DNA of 45,361 nt from Streptomyces olivochromogenes. GTDB taxonomy: Bacteria; Actinomycetota; Actinomycetes; Streptomycetales; Streptomycetaceae. The notes under the pieces were generated by a model. The model saw only the letters and a list, made by a program, of their open reading frames with translations. It searched no databases and had not been told where the DNA came from. The stretch lies in the NCBI RefSeq assembly GCF_021538895.1, contig NZ_JADDRL010000078.1, forward strand, positions 1 to 45,361, given 5' to 3'. Positions 33,924 to 42,839 of this stretch are shown one piece after another (position 1 is the stretch's first letter; each line of letters starts with the position of its first letter). The translations under genes were made by a program, and so were the position numbers.

Positions 33924-35723
33924 CTAGAAGGTCAGGTTCCAGGCGTCGATCTTGCCTGTGTCGGAGGCGGCGTTGTCGTTGACGCGCAGCTTCCAGGTGC
34001 CGTTCGCGACCTCCGAGGAGGCGTTCACGGTGTAGGTCTGGGCGATGTTGTCGGCGCTGCCGCCGGCGTGGTTGTGCAGCGTGTAGACGGTGCCGTCCGG
34101 CGCCACCAGGTCGACTTTCAGGTCACCGATGTAGGTGTGCTTGATGTCCACACCCACCTTGAGGGTGGCCGGGGCGTTGCCGGTCACACCGGTTACGGCG
34201 ATCGGGCTCTCCACGGTCGCGTTGTCGTTGATGGCGAAGTCCGCGAGGTTCTCGAAGTACTTGCCGGTCGGCGGCGTGGTCCCGACGGCCTTGAGGGCGT
34301 CGACCTGTCCTTCGCCGAAGAACGAGTTGTTGGCCGTCGTGCCCGTGCAGCGGCTGTCCGAGGGGCAGGCGATGTCGTTGGCCTGCTCGGCCAGCTTGGC
34401 GCGGAGCTGCGCCGCGGTGATGCCCGGGTTGGCGCTGGCGATGAGTGCCGCCACGCCAGCCACGTGCGGGGTGGCCATCGAGGTGCCGCTCTTGCTGCCG
34501 TAGCCGCCGCCGGGGACGGTGGAGTACACGTTGCTGCCCGGCGCCGCGACGTCGATGACGCCCTGACCGTAGTTGGAGAACGAGGCCTTGGTGACGCCAG
34601 TGCCGTTGGCCGCGACCGTGACCACGCCCGGCAGCTCGGTCGGGATGTCGAGGCAGGCGTTGGTGATGGTGCGGGTGACCGGCGTCGAGTCGTTCGGGCT
34701 CGCGGAGTCGGTCGTCTTGTGGGCGAGGTCGTAGTTCTCGTTGCCCGCGGCGGCGATCTGGAGGGAGCCCTTGCCCTCGGCGTAGTCCTGGGCGCGCTTG
34801 ACGCCCTCGATGATGGCGGCCTGGTCGATGTTGTCCGGGCAGTTGAACTGCCACGGGTCCGTGTAATAGCTGTTATTGGTGACCTTGAAGCCGTGGTCAC
34901 CGGCCCAGACGAAGCCGCAGATGGTGTTCTCGGCGAAGAAGAAGGAGTTGCCCGGCTCGGCGACCCGGACCGCGGCGATCTTCACCCCGGGTGCCACGCC
35001 GACGACGCCCTTGCCGTTCTTGGCCGCGGCGATGGTGCCCGCTACGTGGGTGCCGTGCGTGTCGACGTCCCGCCACGCGCCGGCACGGGTGTCGGGCTTG
35101 CCGTAGGCGCAGGAGACCGAGTCGGCCGCGTCGAAGTTGGGCGCCAGGTCCTGGTGCTGGTCGTCCACACCGGTGTCCAGGATGCCGACCGTGACGGAGG
35201 CGGAGCCTGGGTTCACGGCCCAGGCCTGGTCGGCTTTGATCTGGCTCATGTCGGCCCGGACCGGTTCTCCGGCCGGGGTCGAGGCCTGGGCCGGATTGGC
35301 CGGGAGTGCCGGGTTGTAGGCGTCGGCCGGGACGTCCGAGGTACGCGTGGCGCCGACCTGCTGCACGCCGGCGACGTCGCGCATGGCGGCGGCGAATCCG
35401 CTGGACGCCGAGTGGGCGACGATCACGCCGATGGCGTCGAAGTTCGAGAAGACGGTGCCGCCGTTGGCCGTGATCGCCGAGCGGACCGCCGAACTGTCAC
35501 CGGGTGCGGTGATCACGAGGTAGGCACGCGTCCCGGCCACCCAGGTCGCACTCTGGGATGCCGGCACGGCGGCAGGAGCGTGGGCCTTGGCGGCCGGCGC
35601 GGTGGAGGGGACGACGGGGAGCGTGCCCGCGAGGGCTCCCGGGGCGCCGAACGCGAGGGCGGCACCGAGCGTGGCCGCCAGCACCAGCGTGCGTCTAGGG
35701 CGGCTGGATATGTGGGGTATCAA
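33924..35723 (-). CDS. Secreted S8 (subtilisin-like) serine protease with P domain
   Basis: 599 residues when started at TTG 35723, which has GGAGGA 5 bases upstream; no ATG or GTG is as well placed. A Sec signal (RRTLVLAATLGAALAFGAPG) is followed by a propeptide/I9-like region (65-130) and the catalytic domain: Asp183 in ILDTGVDD, His223 in DTHGTHVAGT, the oxyanion Asn near 283 and Ser415 in GTSMATPHVAG. Residues 486-599 form a P/proprotein-convertase beta domain (YIGDLKVDLVAPDGTVYTLH), which stabilises such proteases. It is an extracellular protease typical of Streptomyces, probably autoprocessed. Confidence 0.95.
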   Translation of the reverse strand: MIPHISSRPRRTLVLAATLGAALAFGAPGALAGTLPVVPSTAPAAKAHAPAAVPASQSATWVAGTRAYLVITAPGDSSAVRSAITANGGTVFSNFDAIGVIVAHSASSGFAAAMRDVAGVQQVGATRTSDVPADAYNPALPANPAQASTPAGEPVRADMSQIKADQAWAVNPGSASVTVGILDTGVDDQHQDLAPNFDAADSVSCAYGKPDTRAGAWRDVDTHGTHVAGTIAAAKNGKGVVGVAPGVKIAAVRVAEPGNSFFFAENTICGFVWAGDHGFKVTNNSYYTDPWQFNCPDNIDQAAIIEGVKRAQDYAEGKGSLQIAAAGNENYDLAHKTTDSASPNDSTPVTRTITNACLDIPTELPGVVTVAANGTGVTKASFSNYGQGVIDVAAPGSNVYSTVPGGGYGSKSGTSMATPHVAGVAALIASANPGITAAQLRAKLAEQANDIACPSDSRCTGTTANNSFFGEGQVDALKAVGTTPPTGKYFENLADFAINDNATVESPIAVTGVTGNAPATLKVGVDIKHTYIGDLKVDLVAPDGTVYTLHNHAGGSADNIAQTYTVNASSEVANGTWKLRVNDNAASDTGKIDAWNLTF

Positions 35724-35869
35724 TGCGTCCTCCGGAGACGGCCCGGCCGTGCTGAGGGCACCGGCCGGGCCGTACGAAACGAGTGGTGGATGCAAGATGT
35801 CAGGTGCATGCTCCTGTACGGAAGTACCTTTCCGTGCAGGGACGTTATAGAGGCATGGCTGAAAATAGA

Positions 35870-36035
35870 CGTACTCCGGGCATCGAGGGTCGGGATCCAC
35901 CGAGAGCTCGGCGACGTCGACCGCGCCCTGGCGTACGCCGCCGGCCTGGTGCCGGCCGTGCTGCCCGCACCAGAGCGCCGGACCCGCGCGGCGACCGACA
36001 CCGCCCGCGCCCTGGTGGCCGTCGGCGACGTACTA
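35870..36035 (+). pseudogene. XRE/TPR regulator, C-terminal remnant
   Basis: A frame reads SRVGIHRELGDVDRALAYAA, then LPAPERRTRAATDTARALVA, VGDV. This is the end of the TPR-like domain of large XRE-type regulators in Streptomyces (LGDVD-AL-YA-GLVP---PTPERRAR--TDTARA). Everything upstream is missing and the frame is disturbed after VGDV. It lies just upstream of the S8 protease gene. Confidence 0.55.
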
Positions 36036-36204
36036 CCCTCTCGTGCCGGTCGAAGCGCCAAGCAAATGGCCGGCGTTCCCGGACCTGGGATACAGCGTTT
36101 CGGGAGCCATCTCGCCGTACCCTCTGAGCTGCTGAGAACGACCGGCAATAGGCATGGGTGTGGGGGAGGATGCAGAGCAGGCACGGGTCCACGCGATCAT
36201 GGAG

Positions 36205-36270
36205 TCTCTACGCTCAGTGATCACGGAGGGCGGCCGTGCCCGCGCTGCCGTCTTGCTGCTCGAAACCGCT
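36205..36270 (+). mobile_element. IS5-type left-end fragment
   Basis: About 60 bases match the left end of the transposase element at 38524: the identical TCTCTACGCTCAGTGATCAC followed by GTGCCCGCGCTGCC, the transposase start. It is cut off after a few codons. It shows an earlier insertion or a duplication of the element end 2.3 kb away. Confidence 0.7.
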
Positions 36271-36315
36271 CAGCGTCGGAGGACGACGATCACGACCGCC
36301 GTGCTCCGGGTCGGC

Positions 36316-36639
36316 CTACCGTGCCGGGCGGAACGGCTGCAGGAAGCGGATCCCGTCCTCGATGCTGCCGTCCATCAGTTCCAGCAGTTGGGGCACCAGG
36401 TCCTGCATGCGGGGTGCCTGCAGGTGGCCTTCGAGGGCCTCGCGGCTCTCCCAGCGCTCGAAGATGACGAACGCGCCCGGTTGTCCCTCGACTTGGTGAG
36501 CCTCGTAGTCGATGTTGCCCGCGTCGTAGCGCGATGCGGTGACGGCGGCTGTCATGAACGCCTTCATCGCGGCTTCCTTCCCGGATTTGGCCCGGGCTTC
36601 CCACAGCACGGTGACGTAGTGGTTCGACGTGGTGGTCAT
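36316..36639 (-). CDS. Antibiotic-biosynthesis-monooxygenase (ABM) domain protein
   Basis: 107 residues from ATG 36639 (GAGGAGCAAGC upstream). It has the dimeric alpha-beta ABM fold: VTVLWEARAKSGKEAAMKAF, then EAHQVEGQPGAFVIFERWES and a helix REALEGHLQAPRMQDLVPQL. ABM enzymes oxidise quinone-type or small organic substrates without cofactors, or act in haem breakdown. Its promoter region is a near copy of that of the SDR gene at 37773 and shares the operator palindrome, so the two are probably coregulated by the XRE protein between them. Confidence 0.88.
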   Translation of the reverse strand: MTTTSNHYVTVLWEARAKSGKEAAMKAFMTAAVTASRYDAGNIDYEAHQVEGQPGAFVIFERWESREALEGHLQAPRMQDLVPQLLELMDGSIEDGIRFLQPFRPAR

Positions 36640-36713
36640 GCTTGCTCCTCTTGACTCCGGACAGCATCGTTGTGCGCCGGTCACGACTCGACACTGAGCC
36701 CCCGGGGAGCGTC

Positions 36714-36757
36714 GGCGGGAGCTACGGGACTTCGTGGTACAGCGCGTACCACCCAGC
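36714..36757. repeat. Left copy of a 44-bp inverted repeat (ABM promoter/operator)
   Basis: An exact inverted copy of 37656-37699. It contains the palindrome GTGGTAC-5 nt-GTACCAC (36735-36753). It lies between the divergent ABM and XRE genes, immediately upstream of the XRE ribosome-binding site. Confidence 0.85.
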
Positions 36758-36786
36758 GGGGCGGGGTGTGCGGGAGAGTGGTGTTC

Positions 36787-37620
36787 ATGGATCAACTCGG
36801 TGCCGCGCTGCGGGCGTGGCGGGACCGGCTGGACCCCGCGACGGTGGGCTTCGCACACGGCTCACCCCGTCGGGTCCCCGGTCTGCGACGCGCGGAGCTG
36901 GCGACGCTGGCCGGCATCTCGGTCGAGTACGTGGTCCGGCTGGAGCAGGGACGGGTGGCGACACCCTCGGCGCAGGTCTGCTCGGCCCTGGCGCGAGCCC
37001 TGCATCTGTCCGACGACGAGCACGCTCACCTTTTGCGCATGGCCGGTCACGCAGCGGATCCGAGCCGGGTTCCACGAACGATCCCAGGGAGCCTGTACCG
37101 GATCGTGGACCAGCTCGCCGGCAACCCGCTGGCGATCTACGACGCCACCTGGCAGTTGCTGCACTGGAATCCGCTGTTCGCGGCCACGTTCGGCGATCCC
37201 ACGGTCCGCGGTGTGGGAGACCGCAACGTCCTGGTCTGGCAGTTCCTGGGTGAGCTGCCCCGGGTCCGGCAGACGGCGGCCGAGCGGGCGGCGTTCGAGG
37301 AGTCCCTCGTCGCCGACCTGCGCGCGACGACGAGCCGGTACCCCGACGATCCCGACCTCGCGGCGTTGGTATCGAGGCTGAACCTCAGCCCACGGTTCTG
37401 CGAGTTGTGGAGCCGCCGAGCGGTGGGCGGTCACCAGAGTGCGCACAAACTCGTCCAGCACCCGGATGTCGGAGACATCGCCATGAACTCCGACATCCTC
37501 AACACCCAGGACACGAACCTCCGCCTCGTGGTGTACACGCCGCAGCCAGGCACCGACGCCCGCAGCAAACTCGAATTGCTTGCGGCCATTGGGGTCCAGA
37601 GGATGTCTCCTCAGGGATGA
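36787..37620 (+). CDS. XRE-family regulator with MmyB-like ligand domain
   Basis: 277 residues from ATG 36787 (GGGAGAG upstream). The helix-turn-helix (about 25-75) reads VPGLRRAELATLAGISVEYV, then RLEQGRVATPSAQV. The C-terminal half (105-270) is the MmyB/PAS-like domain that binds a small ligand: YDATWQLLHWNPLFAATFGD, and NLRLVVYTPQPGT. Such regulators commonly lie next to short-chain dehydrogenases and repress them. Here the gene sits exactly between two inverted copies of the same operator, one in front of the ABM gene and one in front of the SDR gene. Confidence 0.92.
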   Translation: MDQLGAALRAWRDRLDPATVGFAHGSPRRVPGLRRAELATLAGISVEYVVRLEQGRVATPSAQVCSALARALHLSDDEHAHLLRMAGHAADPSRVPRTIPGSLYRIVDQLAGNPLAIYDATWQLLHWNPLFAATFGDPTVRGVGDRNVLVWQFLGELPRVRQTAAERAAFEESLVADLRATTSRYPDDPDLAALVSRLNLSPRFCELWSRRAVGGHQSAHKLVQHPDVGDIAMNSDILNTQDTNLRLVVYTPQPGTDARSKLELLAAIGVQRMSPQG

Positions 37621-37655
37621 AGGCCCGCGTTCTGCCTCGTCCGGTGGACCAGGCT

Positions 37656-37699
37656 GCTGGGTGGTACGCGCTGTACCACGAAGTCCCGTAGCTCCCGCC
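37656..37699. repeat. Right copy of the 44-bp inverted repeat (SDR promoter/operator)
   Basis: An exact inverted copy of 36714-36757, containing the same palindrome GTGGTAC-5 nt-GTACCAC. It lies about 75 bases before the SDR start. Similarity to the ABM leader continues, less perfectly, down to ATGACCACCAC. Confidence 0.85.
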
Positions 37700-37772
37700 A
37701 ACCCTCCCGGGGACCCAGCATGAAGTGCGTGAACAGCGCACGACCGTGCTGTTCGGACCAGGAGGAGCCAGC

Positions 37773-38465
37773 ATGACCACCACATTCATCACCGGGGCCA
37801 ACAAGTCCCTCGGTTTTGAAACCGCTCGTCGCCTCGTCGAGGCGGGGCACACCGTCCTCCTCGGCGCCCGCCACCGTGAGCGCGGTCGGGCCGCGGCCGA
37901 GTCGTTCGGCGCCCGGTTCGTTCAGATCGACGTGACCGACGACGCCTCGGTCCAGGCCGCGGCCGCGGATGTCGCCGCGCATGAGGGAACGATCGACGTC
38001 CTGGTCAACAACGCCGGCGTCCTCGGCAAGGTCGGCCCCGTCGAGGAGTACACCGCGGCCGACGTGAGCGCCGTGCTCGACGTGAACGTCGTCGGGATCG
38101 TGCGCGTCACGCACGCCTTCCTCCCGCTGCTGCGCAAGTCGCCGAACCCCGTCATCGTCAACGTGTCCAGCGGGATGGGCTCCTTCAGCATGACCCAGGA
38201 CCCGGCGCGGATCGAGTCACAGTATGCCCTGCCCCTCTACTGCGCCTCGAAGGCCGCGGTCACGATGCTCACGACGCAGTACGCCAAGGAACTGAAGGAC
38301 GTGAAGGTCAACGCCGCAGACCCCGGGCAGACCGCGACCGACTTCACCGGCGGCCTCGGACACAGCGTCGCCGACGGCGCAGAGTCCATCGTGACCCTCG
38401 CGACGATCGGCCCGGACGGGCCGACGGGACAGTTCATCGACCGATCCGGGAACCTCCCGTGGTGA
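37773..38465 (+). CDS. Short-chain dehydrogenase/reductase
   Basis: 230 residues from ATG 37773 with AGGAGGAG upstream. TGANKSLG (7-14) binds the NAD(P) cofactor, NNAG is at 79-82, VNVSSG gives the catalytic Ser132/133, and YCASK supplies Tyr156 and Lys160. It is a classical single-domain SDR, oxidising or reducing a carbonyl/alcohol of unknown identity. The promoter is shared in sequence with the ABM gene. An XRE/MmyB regulator next to an SDR is a recurrent actinobacterial arrangement. Confidence 0.95.
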   Translation: MTTTFITGANKSLGFETARRLVEAGHTVLLGARHRERGRAAAESFGARFVQIDVTDDASVQAAAADVAAHEGTIDVLVNNAGVLGKVGPVEEYTAADVSAVLDVNVVGIVRVTHAFLPLLRKSPNPVIVNVSSGMGSFSMTQDPARIESQYALPLYCASKAAVTMLTTQYAKELKDVKVNAADPGQTATDFTGGLGHSVADGAESIVTLATIGPDGPTGQFIDRSGNLPW

Positions 38466-38523
38466 CCTGCCCTGAGCTCAGGGTCGGTCGCCCCGCCGAC
38501 CTGCGCGTGCCTCATGCTCGTAA

Positions 38524-39411
38524 TCTCTACGCTCAGTGATCACGAAGGACGGCCGTGCCCGCGCTGCCAGCTTGCCTGCTCGAACCCCTGTGGGACCAGT
38601 TCGCCGCGCTCCTCCCCGTCCGGGAGGAGTTCGTCGTCGGCCACCCGCTGGGCTGTCACCGCCGCCGGATCCCCGACCGAACCGTCTTCGAGCACGTCGT
38701 GCTCGCGCTGGTCCATGGTTCCGGCTACGAGCGGATCTCCACGCCCGGATGCTCGGACCGCACCATCCGCCGACGCCTCAAAGAGTGGTCCCGGCAAGGG
38801 ATTTCCAAAGCGCTGCACGCTCTCGCCCTGGACGCCTACGACCGGATGATCGGCCTCGACCTTGGCGAGATCTCGGTGGACGGCTGCATCACCAAGGCCC
38901 CGTCCGGCGGGGAGAAGGCCGGCCGCTCGCCAGTCGACCGGGGCAAGCAGGGGCTGAAGCGCTCCGCCGCCTGCGACGCCCGCGGCGTCCCGCTGGGGAT
39001 CGTCTCCGAGGGGGCCAACAGGCATGACTCGCCACTGCTCGGACTGACCCTGGACGCCGCGCAGGAGCAGGTCGGCATGCTGCCGGACACCGTGAACGTC
39101 AACCTCGACCGGGGCTACGACAGCATCAAGTCCCGTGCGTTGATAGCTGAGTTGGGGTTCACCGCCGAGATCGCCCGCAGGGGTGTGCCCGCCCCGATCC
39201 AGGCCAGCAGGCGCTGGCCCGTCGAGCGCACGCATTCGTGGATGAACGGCTACGGCAAGCAAGCTTCGGCGCTGCACCGAGAGAAAACGGCAGGGTCGTG
39301 GACTTCTACCTCTACCTCGCCGCTATCCTCGTCACACTTCGCATGCTGATCTGGCAGGCACGCAGCCGCTACCGCTGGGATGGCCGACCCACCAGCCGCC
39401 GCCTCAAGTGA
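38524..39411 (+). mobile_element. IS5-family element with frameshifted transposase
   Basis: The transposase starts at GTG 38555. It reads CLLEPLWDQFAALLPVREEF, SDRTIRRRLKEWS, then ISVDGCITKAPSGGEKAGRS (first Asp), NVNLDRGYDS (second Asp) and VERTHSWMNGYGK (Glu region). After 39258 the frame is broken: a CAAG duplication and a further slip precede VVDFYLYLAAILVTLRMLIW and ARSRYRWDG in another frame, ending at TGA 39409-39411. The DDE residues precede the damage, but the last 60 residues are out of frame, so activity is doubtful. The left 60 bases are repeated at 36205. Confidence 0.8.
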
Positions 39412-39615
39412 TCCATTTGCCGGTCGGTCTAAGTCATGCTGGGACAAGGCCATCGCGTCACCTCTCACTTCAACGAGTGTCTCTACTCGGAGAGTTGCGC
39501 GGTGGCCGCCCAATGACCATGGGCTATGCGGAGATCGCTGTTACACCTCTCGGTGGGACACCATCGCGACCGAGGGATATCAGAGCAGCGGCAGCTCCAA
39601 GATCACCGTGACAGC

Positions 39616-40302
39616 ATGAGCACCCAAACACGTCTCGCGTTACCTCCCCTGACGGTGGCACTCGCCGTCGTCGCGCCGGCCGCCGCGGGCACACTCACCG
39701 TCAACGCCGCCCCGGCGCAGGCCGCCGCCTGCAACGGTTACGTCGGGCTCACCTTCGACGACGGCCCGTCCGGCAACACACCGGTCCTCCTCAGGGCGCT
39801 CACGCAGAACGGGCTGCGGGCCACCACGTTCAACGAAGGCCAGTACGCCGCTATCGACCTGTCCCAGGTGCAGGCCCAGGTCAACGCCGGTATGTGGGTC
39901 GGTGACCACAGCTACACCCACCCGCATCTGCCCTAGCTCAGCCAGTCGCAGATCGACGCGGAGGTCTCCCGGACCCAGCCGGCGATCGCGGCCGCGGGTG
40001 GCGGCACGCCGAAACTGTTCCGGCCTCCGTACGGCGAGACCAACTCGACGGTGAAGGCGGTCGAGGCCAAGTACGGTCTGAGCGAGACCATCTGGGACGT
40101 GGACTCGCAGGACTGGAACGGCGCCAGCACGGCTGCCATCGTGCAGGCCGTCGGACGGCTCGGCAACGGCCAGATAATCCTCATGCACGACTGGGCCGCC
40201 ACCACGCTCGCCGCGATCCCGCGTACCGCGCAGGGTCTGGCCGGTCACGGTCTGTGTGTCGGGAAGATCTCTCCGGAGACCGGCCGCGCGGTGGCCCCCT
40301 GA
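39616..40302 (+). pseudogene. Secreted polysaccharide deacetylase, internal amber stop
   Basis: ATG 39616, then a signal peptide (PLTVALAVVAPAAAGTLTVN). The NodB domain starts GLTFDDGPSGNTPVLLRAL (catalytic Asp pair) and reaches GDHSYTHPHLP (metal-binding H-X3-H) before TAG at 39934-39936. The same frame continues LSQSQIDAEVSRTQPAIAAA, LFRPPYGETN, WDVDSQDWNG and ILMHDWAATT to the stop at 40300-40302. Relatives have a sense codon at this point. Chitooligosaccharide or xylan deacetylation would be the ancestral role. As read, the product lacks most catalytic motifs. Confidence 0.85.
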
Positions 40303-40489
40303 GCATGATGTGTGACCGCGCAGGTCACCCGAACCGCTGATCTGCGGTCCGGTTCTTCCCGGGACAGCGGAGGCAGCCGTTCTCCACGCGTACTCGGGCG
40401 ACTCCGACAACGCGGCGAGGTGCCGTGCCAGGCGCCGCGGCCCGCGATGACCGGCAGGGCAGAGCCTGCGACCGCCCCACACCGGACGA

Positions 40490-40616
40490 GACCGGGCCGG
40501 AGCTCGGGGGCGCTGCCGCCGCGGACGGACGGCCGCGCCCCGGAGGAGGAGCGGGTGCTGGACGCGGCGGATTCCTGCCCCGCGCTGGCCGTCAGGATCC
40601 GCGAATGTCACGGCGG
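40490..40616 (+). pseudogene. Ferredoxin C-terminal remnant
   Basis: A frame ends ...APEEERVLDAADSCPALAVR followed by IREC. The AADSCP-AI-- end is that of small 3Fe-4S/4Fe-4S ferredoxins that serve P450s; a preceding acidic stretch lies in another frame. The N-terminal cysteines are absent. 40303-40489 shows nothing more. Confidence 0.45.
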
Positions 40617-40650
40617 TCGTGCCCCTGACGCCCGCTCACCCGCTCCCCGC

Positions 40651-41237
40651 TCACCTGGACACTCCGAGTCCGGCGGTCGGCAGATCCTCCGGCAGCAGTG
40701 TCCGCAGGTCGTCCACGCTGGGTGTGCGTACGGCGGTGAGCCGTCGGGCCTGGTGGGTGATCATCGTCTCCAGGAGCTGCCGTGCCAGGCGCCCGTTGCC
40801 GAAGGAGCGGTCGCGGGGGATGGTGTCGATATGGGTGTGCAGCGCGTCGAGAGTGTCCGCCGGGCAGGTGTAGCCGGACTCCTCGGCGTGCCGCTCCAGG
40901 ATGGTGAGGAGTTCGTCGGTGGTGTAGTTCTCGAACTCCACGAACCGTGAGAAGCGGGAGGCCAGGCCCGGGTTGGAGTCCAGGAAGCGCCGCATTTCCG
41001 CGGTGTAGCCGGCGACGGTGACCACGACCTGGTCCCGGTGGTCCTCCATCAGCTTCAGCAGCGTGTCCACGGCCTCGCGGCCGAAGTCGGAACCGCCTCC
41101 CTCGGGGGTCAGGGTGTAGGCCTCGTCGATGAACAGCACCCCGCCCATGGCGCTTTCGAAGACCTCCTTGGTGAGCTGCGCGGTGTGGCCCACATAGCGG
41201 CCCACCAGATCGGCGCGGGCGACCTCGACGAGAGCGT
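40651..41237 (-). pseudogene. AAA+ ATPase (EccA/CbbX/SpoVK-like), 5'-truncated
   Basis: The minus strand encodes VEVARADLVGRYVGHTAQLT, Walker B GGVLFIDEAYTL, the sensor region VVVTVAGYTAEMRRFLDSNP (arginine finger in SRF) and the C-terminal helical lid LERHAEESGYTCPADTLDAL. The Walker A part is missing: homology stops at about 41237, exactly where a transposase fragment begins on the other strand. EccA-type AAA proteins assist type VII secretion, and CbbX-type act as remodelling chaperones; which one cannot be decided from this half. Confidence 0.8.
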
Positions 41238-42015
41238 ATCTTCGCCACCAAGGGCGACCTGGCCCGCGACATGATCCTGCGTGCCCTGGCCTCCCCGCTC
41301 CCCATCGCCTGGGTGACGGCGGATTCCGCCTACGGACAGGACTCGCACTTCCGGCGCTTCCTGGAGGACGCCGAGCTTTCCTACGTGGTCGCCGTCCCCA
41401 AGTCACAGCAGGTCAACGGCCCGCGCATCGACCATCTCATCGTTCAGGCCCCGCGCGAGGCATGGCAGCGACTGTCGGCAGGGCCGGGAGCCAAAGGCGA
41501 ACGGTTCTACGACTGGGCCGCCGCCCGTCTGCCCGCCGTGGCCGAGTCCGGCGTCGACGAGCCGACACGGCAGAAGTGGGTGCTGGCCCGCCGCAGCATC
41601 AGCAGGCCCGACGAGATCGCCTACTACCTCGCCTGCGCTCCACTGGACGCAACCGTCGCCGACCTGGCCCGAGTCGCCGGCTGCCGCTGGAAGATCGAGG
41701 AGTGCTTCCAGAGCGCGAAGAACGAATGTGGCCTCGACCAGTACGAAGTCCCCCGCTACGTGGGCTGGCACCGGCACATCACGCTTGCCATGCTCGCCCA
41801 CGCGTTCCTCGCGGTGATGGCCGTGCAGGAGCGCGAAAAAGGGGTCTCGAGGCCGACACACCCGACCTCGTGGACCTCACACCAGCCGAAATCCGTCGTC
41901 TGCTGGCAACTCAACCCCGCCACCGTCCTGCACGCCGCGACCACGCGGTGAACTGGTCCCGATGGAGGCGCCGCCACCAGGCACGCGCCCGACGCTGTCA
42001 CTACATGCGGCGTGG
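41237..42015 (+). pseudogene. IS701-family transposase, 5'-truncated and frameshifted
   Basis: Starting abruptly with RIFATKGDLARDMILRALAS, it continues IAWVTADSAYGQDSHFRRFL (a catalytic Asp region), YLACAPLDATVADLARVAGC, and WKIEECFQSAKNECGLDQYE (the catalytic Glu region), which are IS701-family hallmarks. Near 41850 the frame shifts. The other frame gives DLTPAEIRRLLATQPRHRPA and NWSRWRRRHQARARRCHYMR. The N-terminal third is missing, and the break coincides with the end of the AAA ATPase fragment. Confidence 0.8.
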
Positions 42016-42839
42016 ACACACGTTGGTGGGACGACCTGTCCAAGACCGTCCCGCGCATGCCCAACCCCCGCTACACTCCCCACCGCCAAGCCGTTGACCA
42101 GCAGAAATACAGAAGTCCGGCTGGAGTACTAACACGGCTCCCGCCAAAGCAGCACCGGCTCCCACCCATGCAACCCCCGCAGCATCCATGGCACTGGACC
42201 ATGCCCTGAGCGCACTGGTAGTGGAATGCTCGTGACCGTGAAGTGCCCGAGTACCTGATCGGGGTGCATGCCGTAGGCGGCAGCCACCGGCTCATGAGCG
42301 ACCAGGTCGTCTCCCCGCTCACAGGCGCAATCCGCAGCAGGACCGGAAGAAGCGTCACCTCGTCACGGTCCCGGACATACGGCATACAGCAGGCATCAAC
42401 GGCAAAGATTCATGCCCAAAACCGGACAGACAGGCGTACTGTTACCGGTGCGCATCATGGAACGTCACCGCAGAAGACTGAGCTCACAAGGGAAGTGAGA
42501 GGCGGTTAGTGTAGTGGTAGAGCTTCACGCCCACTCAACTCCCAGCTCGATCAGCGCCTTGTCCAGGAGCGTTCTGTCAGTGGTCGGTCTTTCTGCGCAG
42601 CGAGTAGGGCTGTGAGCTGGGATTGTGTAGATGGACTGGTTGGCGCACCGCGCTAATCACCCAACGAAGGTGAGGGGACGGGTAGCTGAGTTCGTGTCTG
42701 GCTGGCGGTTTTCCCGCTGGGGAGGCTGGCTGCGCAGTTCTATTGGTCGGCGAGCCTTGACCGGGCCGAGGGCGCGCGGGGCCTGCGCCTGGAGATGCTC
42801 CTCACCCGCATCGGGCGCCGGGGGACCGGCTCGTGGGTG
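42016..42839. other. Long stretch without a recognisable gene
   Basis: Several open frames exist but none with a familiar product or clear start. Part of it (42240-42600) has lower GC. At 42504-42535 a 30-base piece resembles the 5' half of a tRNA (GTGGTAGAGC in a D-arm-like context), but no anticodon or T arm follows. Confidence 0.3.

Noticed and set aside
33852..36467. 871-codon open frame on the plus strand
   Set aside because: It is the antisense shadow of the S8 protease gene; its composition is Arg/Gly/Val/His-rich without any family motif. Only its end (35870-36035) has a real remnant signal.
42504..42535. tRNA-like 5' half (D-arm resemblance)
   Set aside because: No anticodon stem, T arm or CCA-side acceptor strand can be fitted downstream. 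At most a fragment left by an integrating element; a tRNA search would decide.
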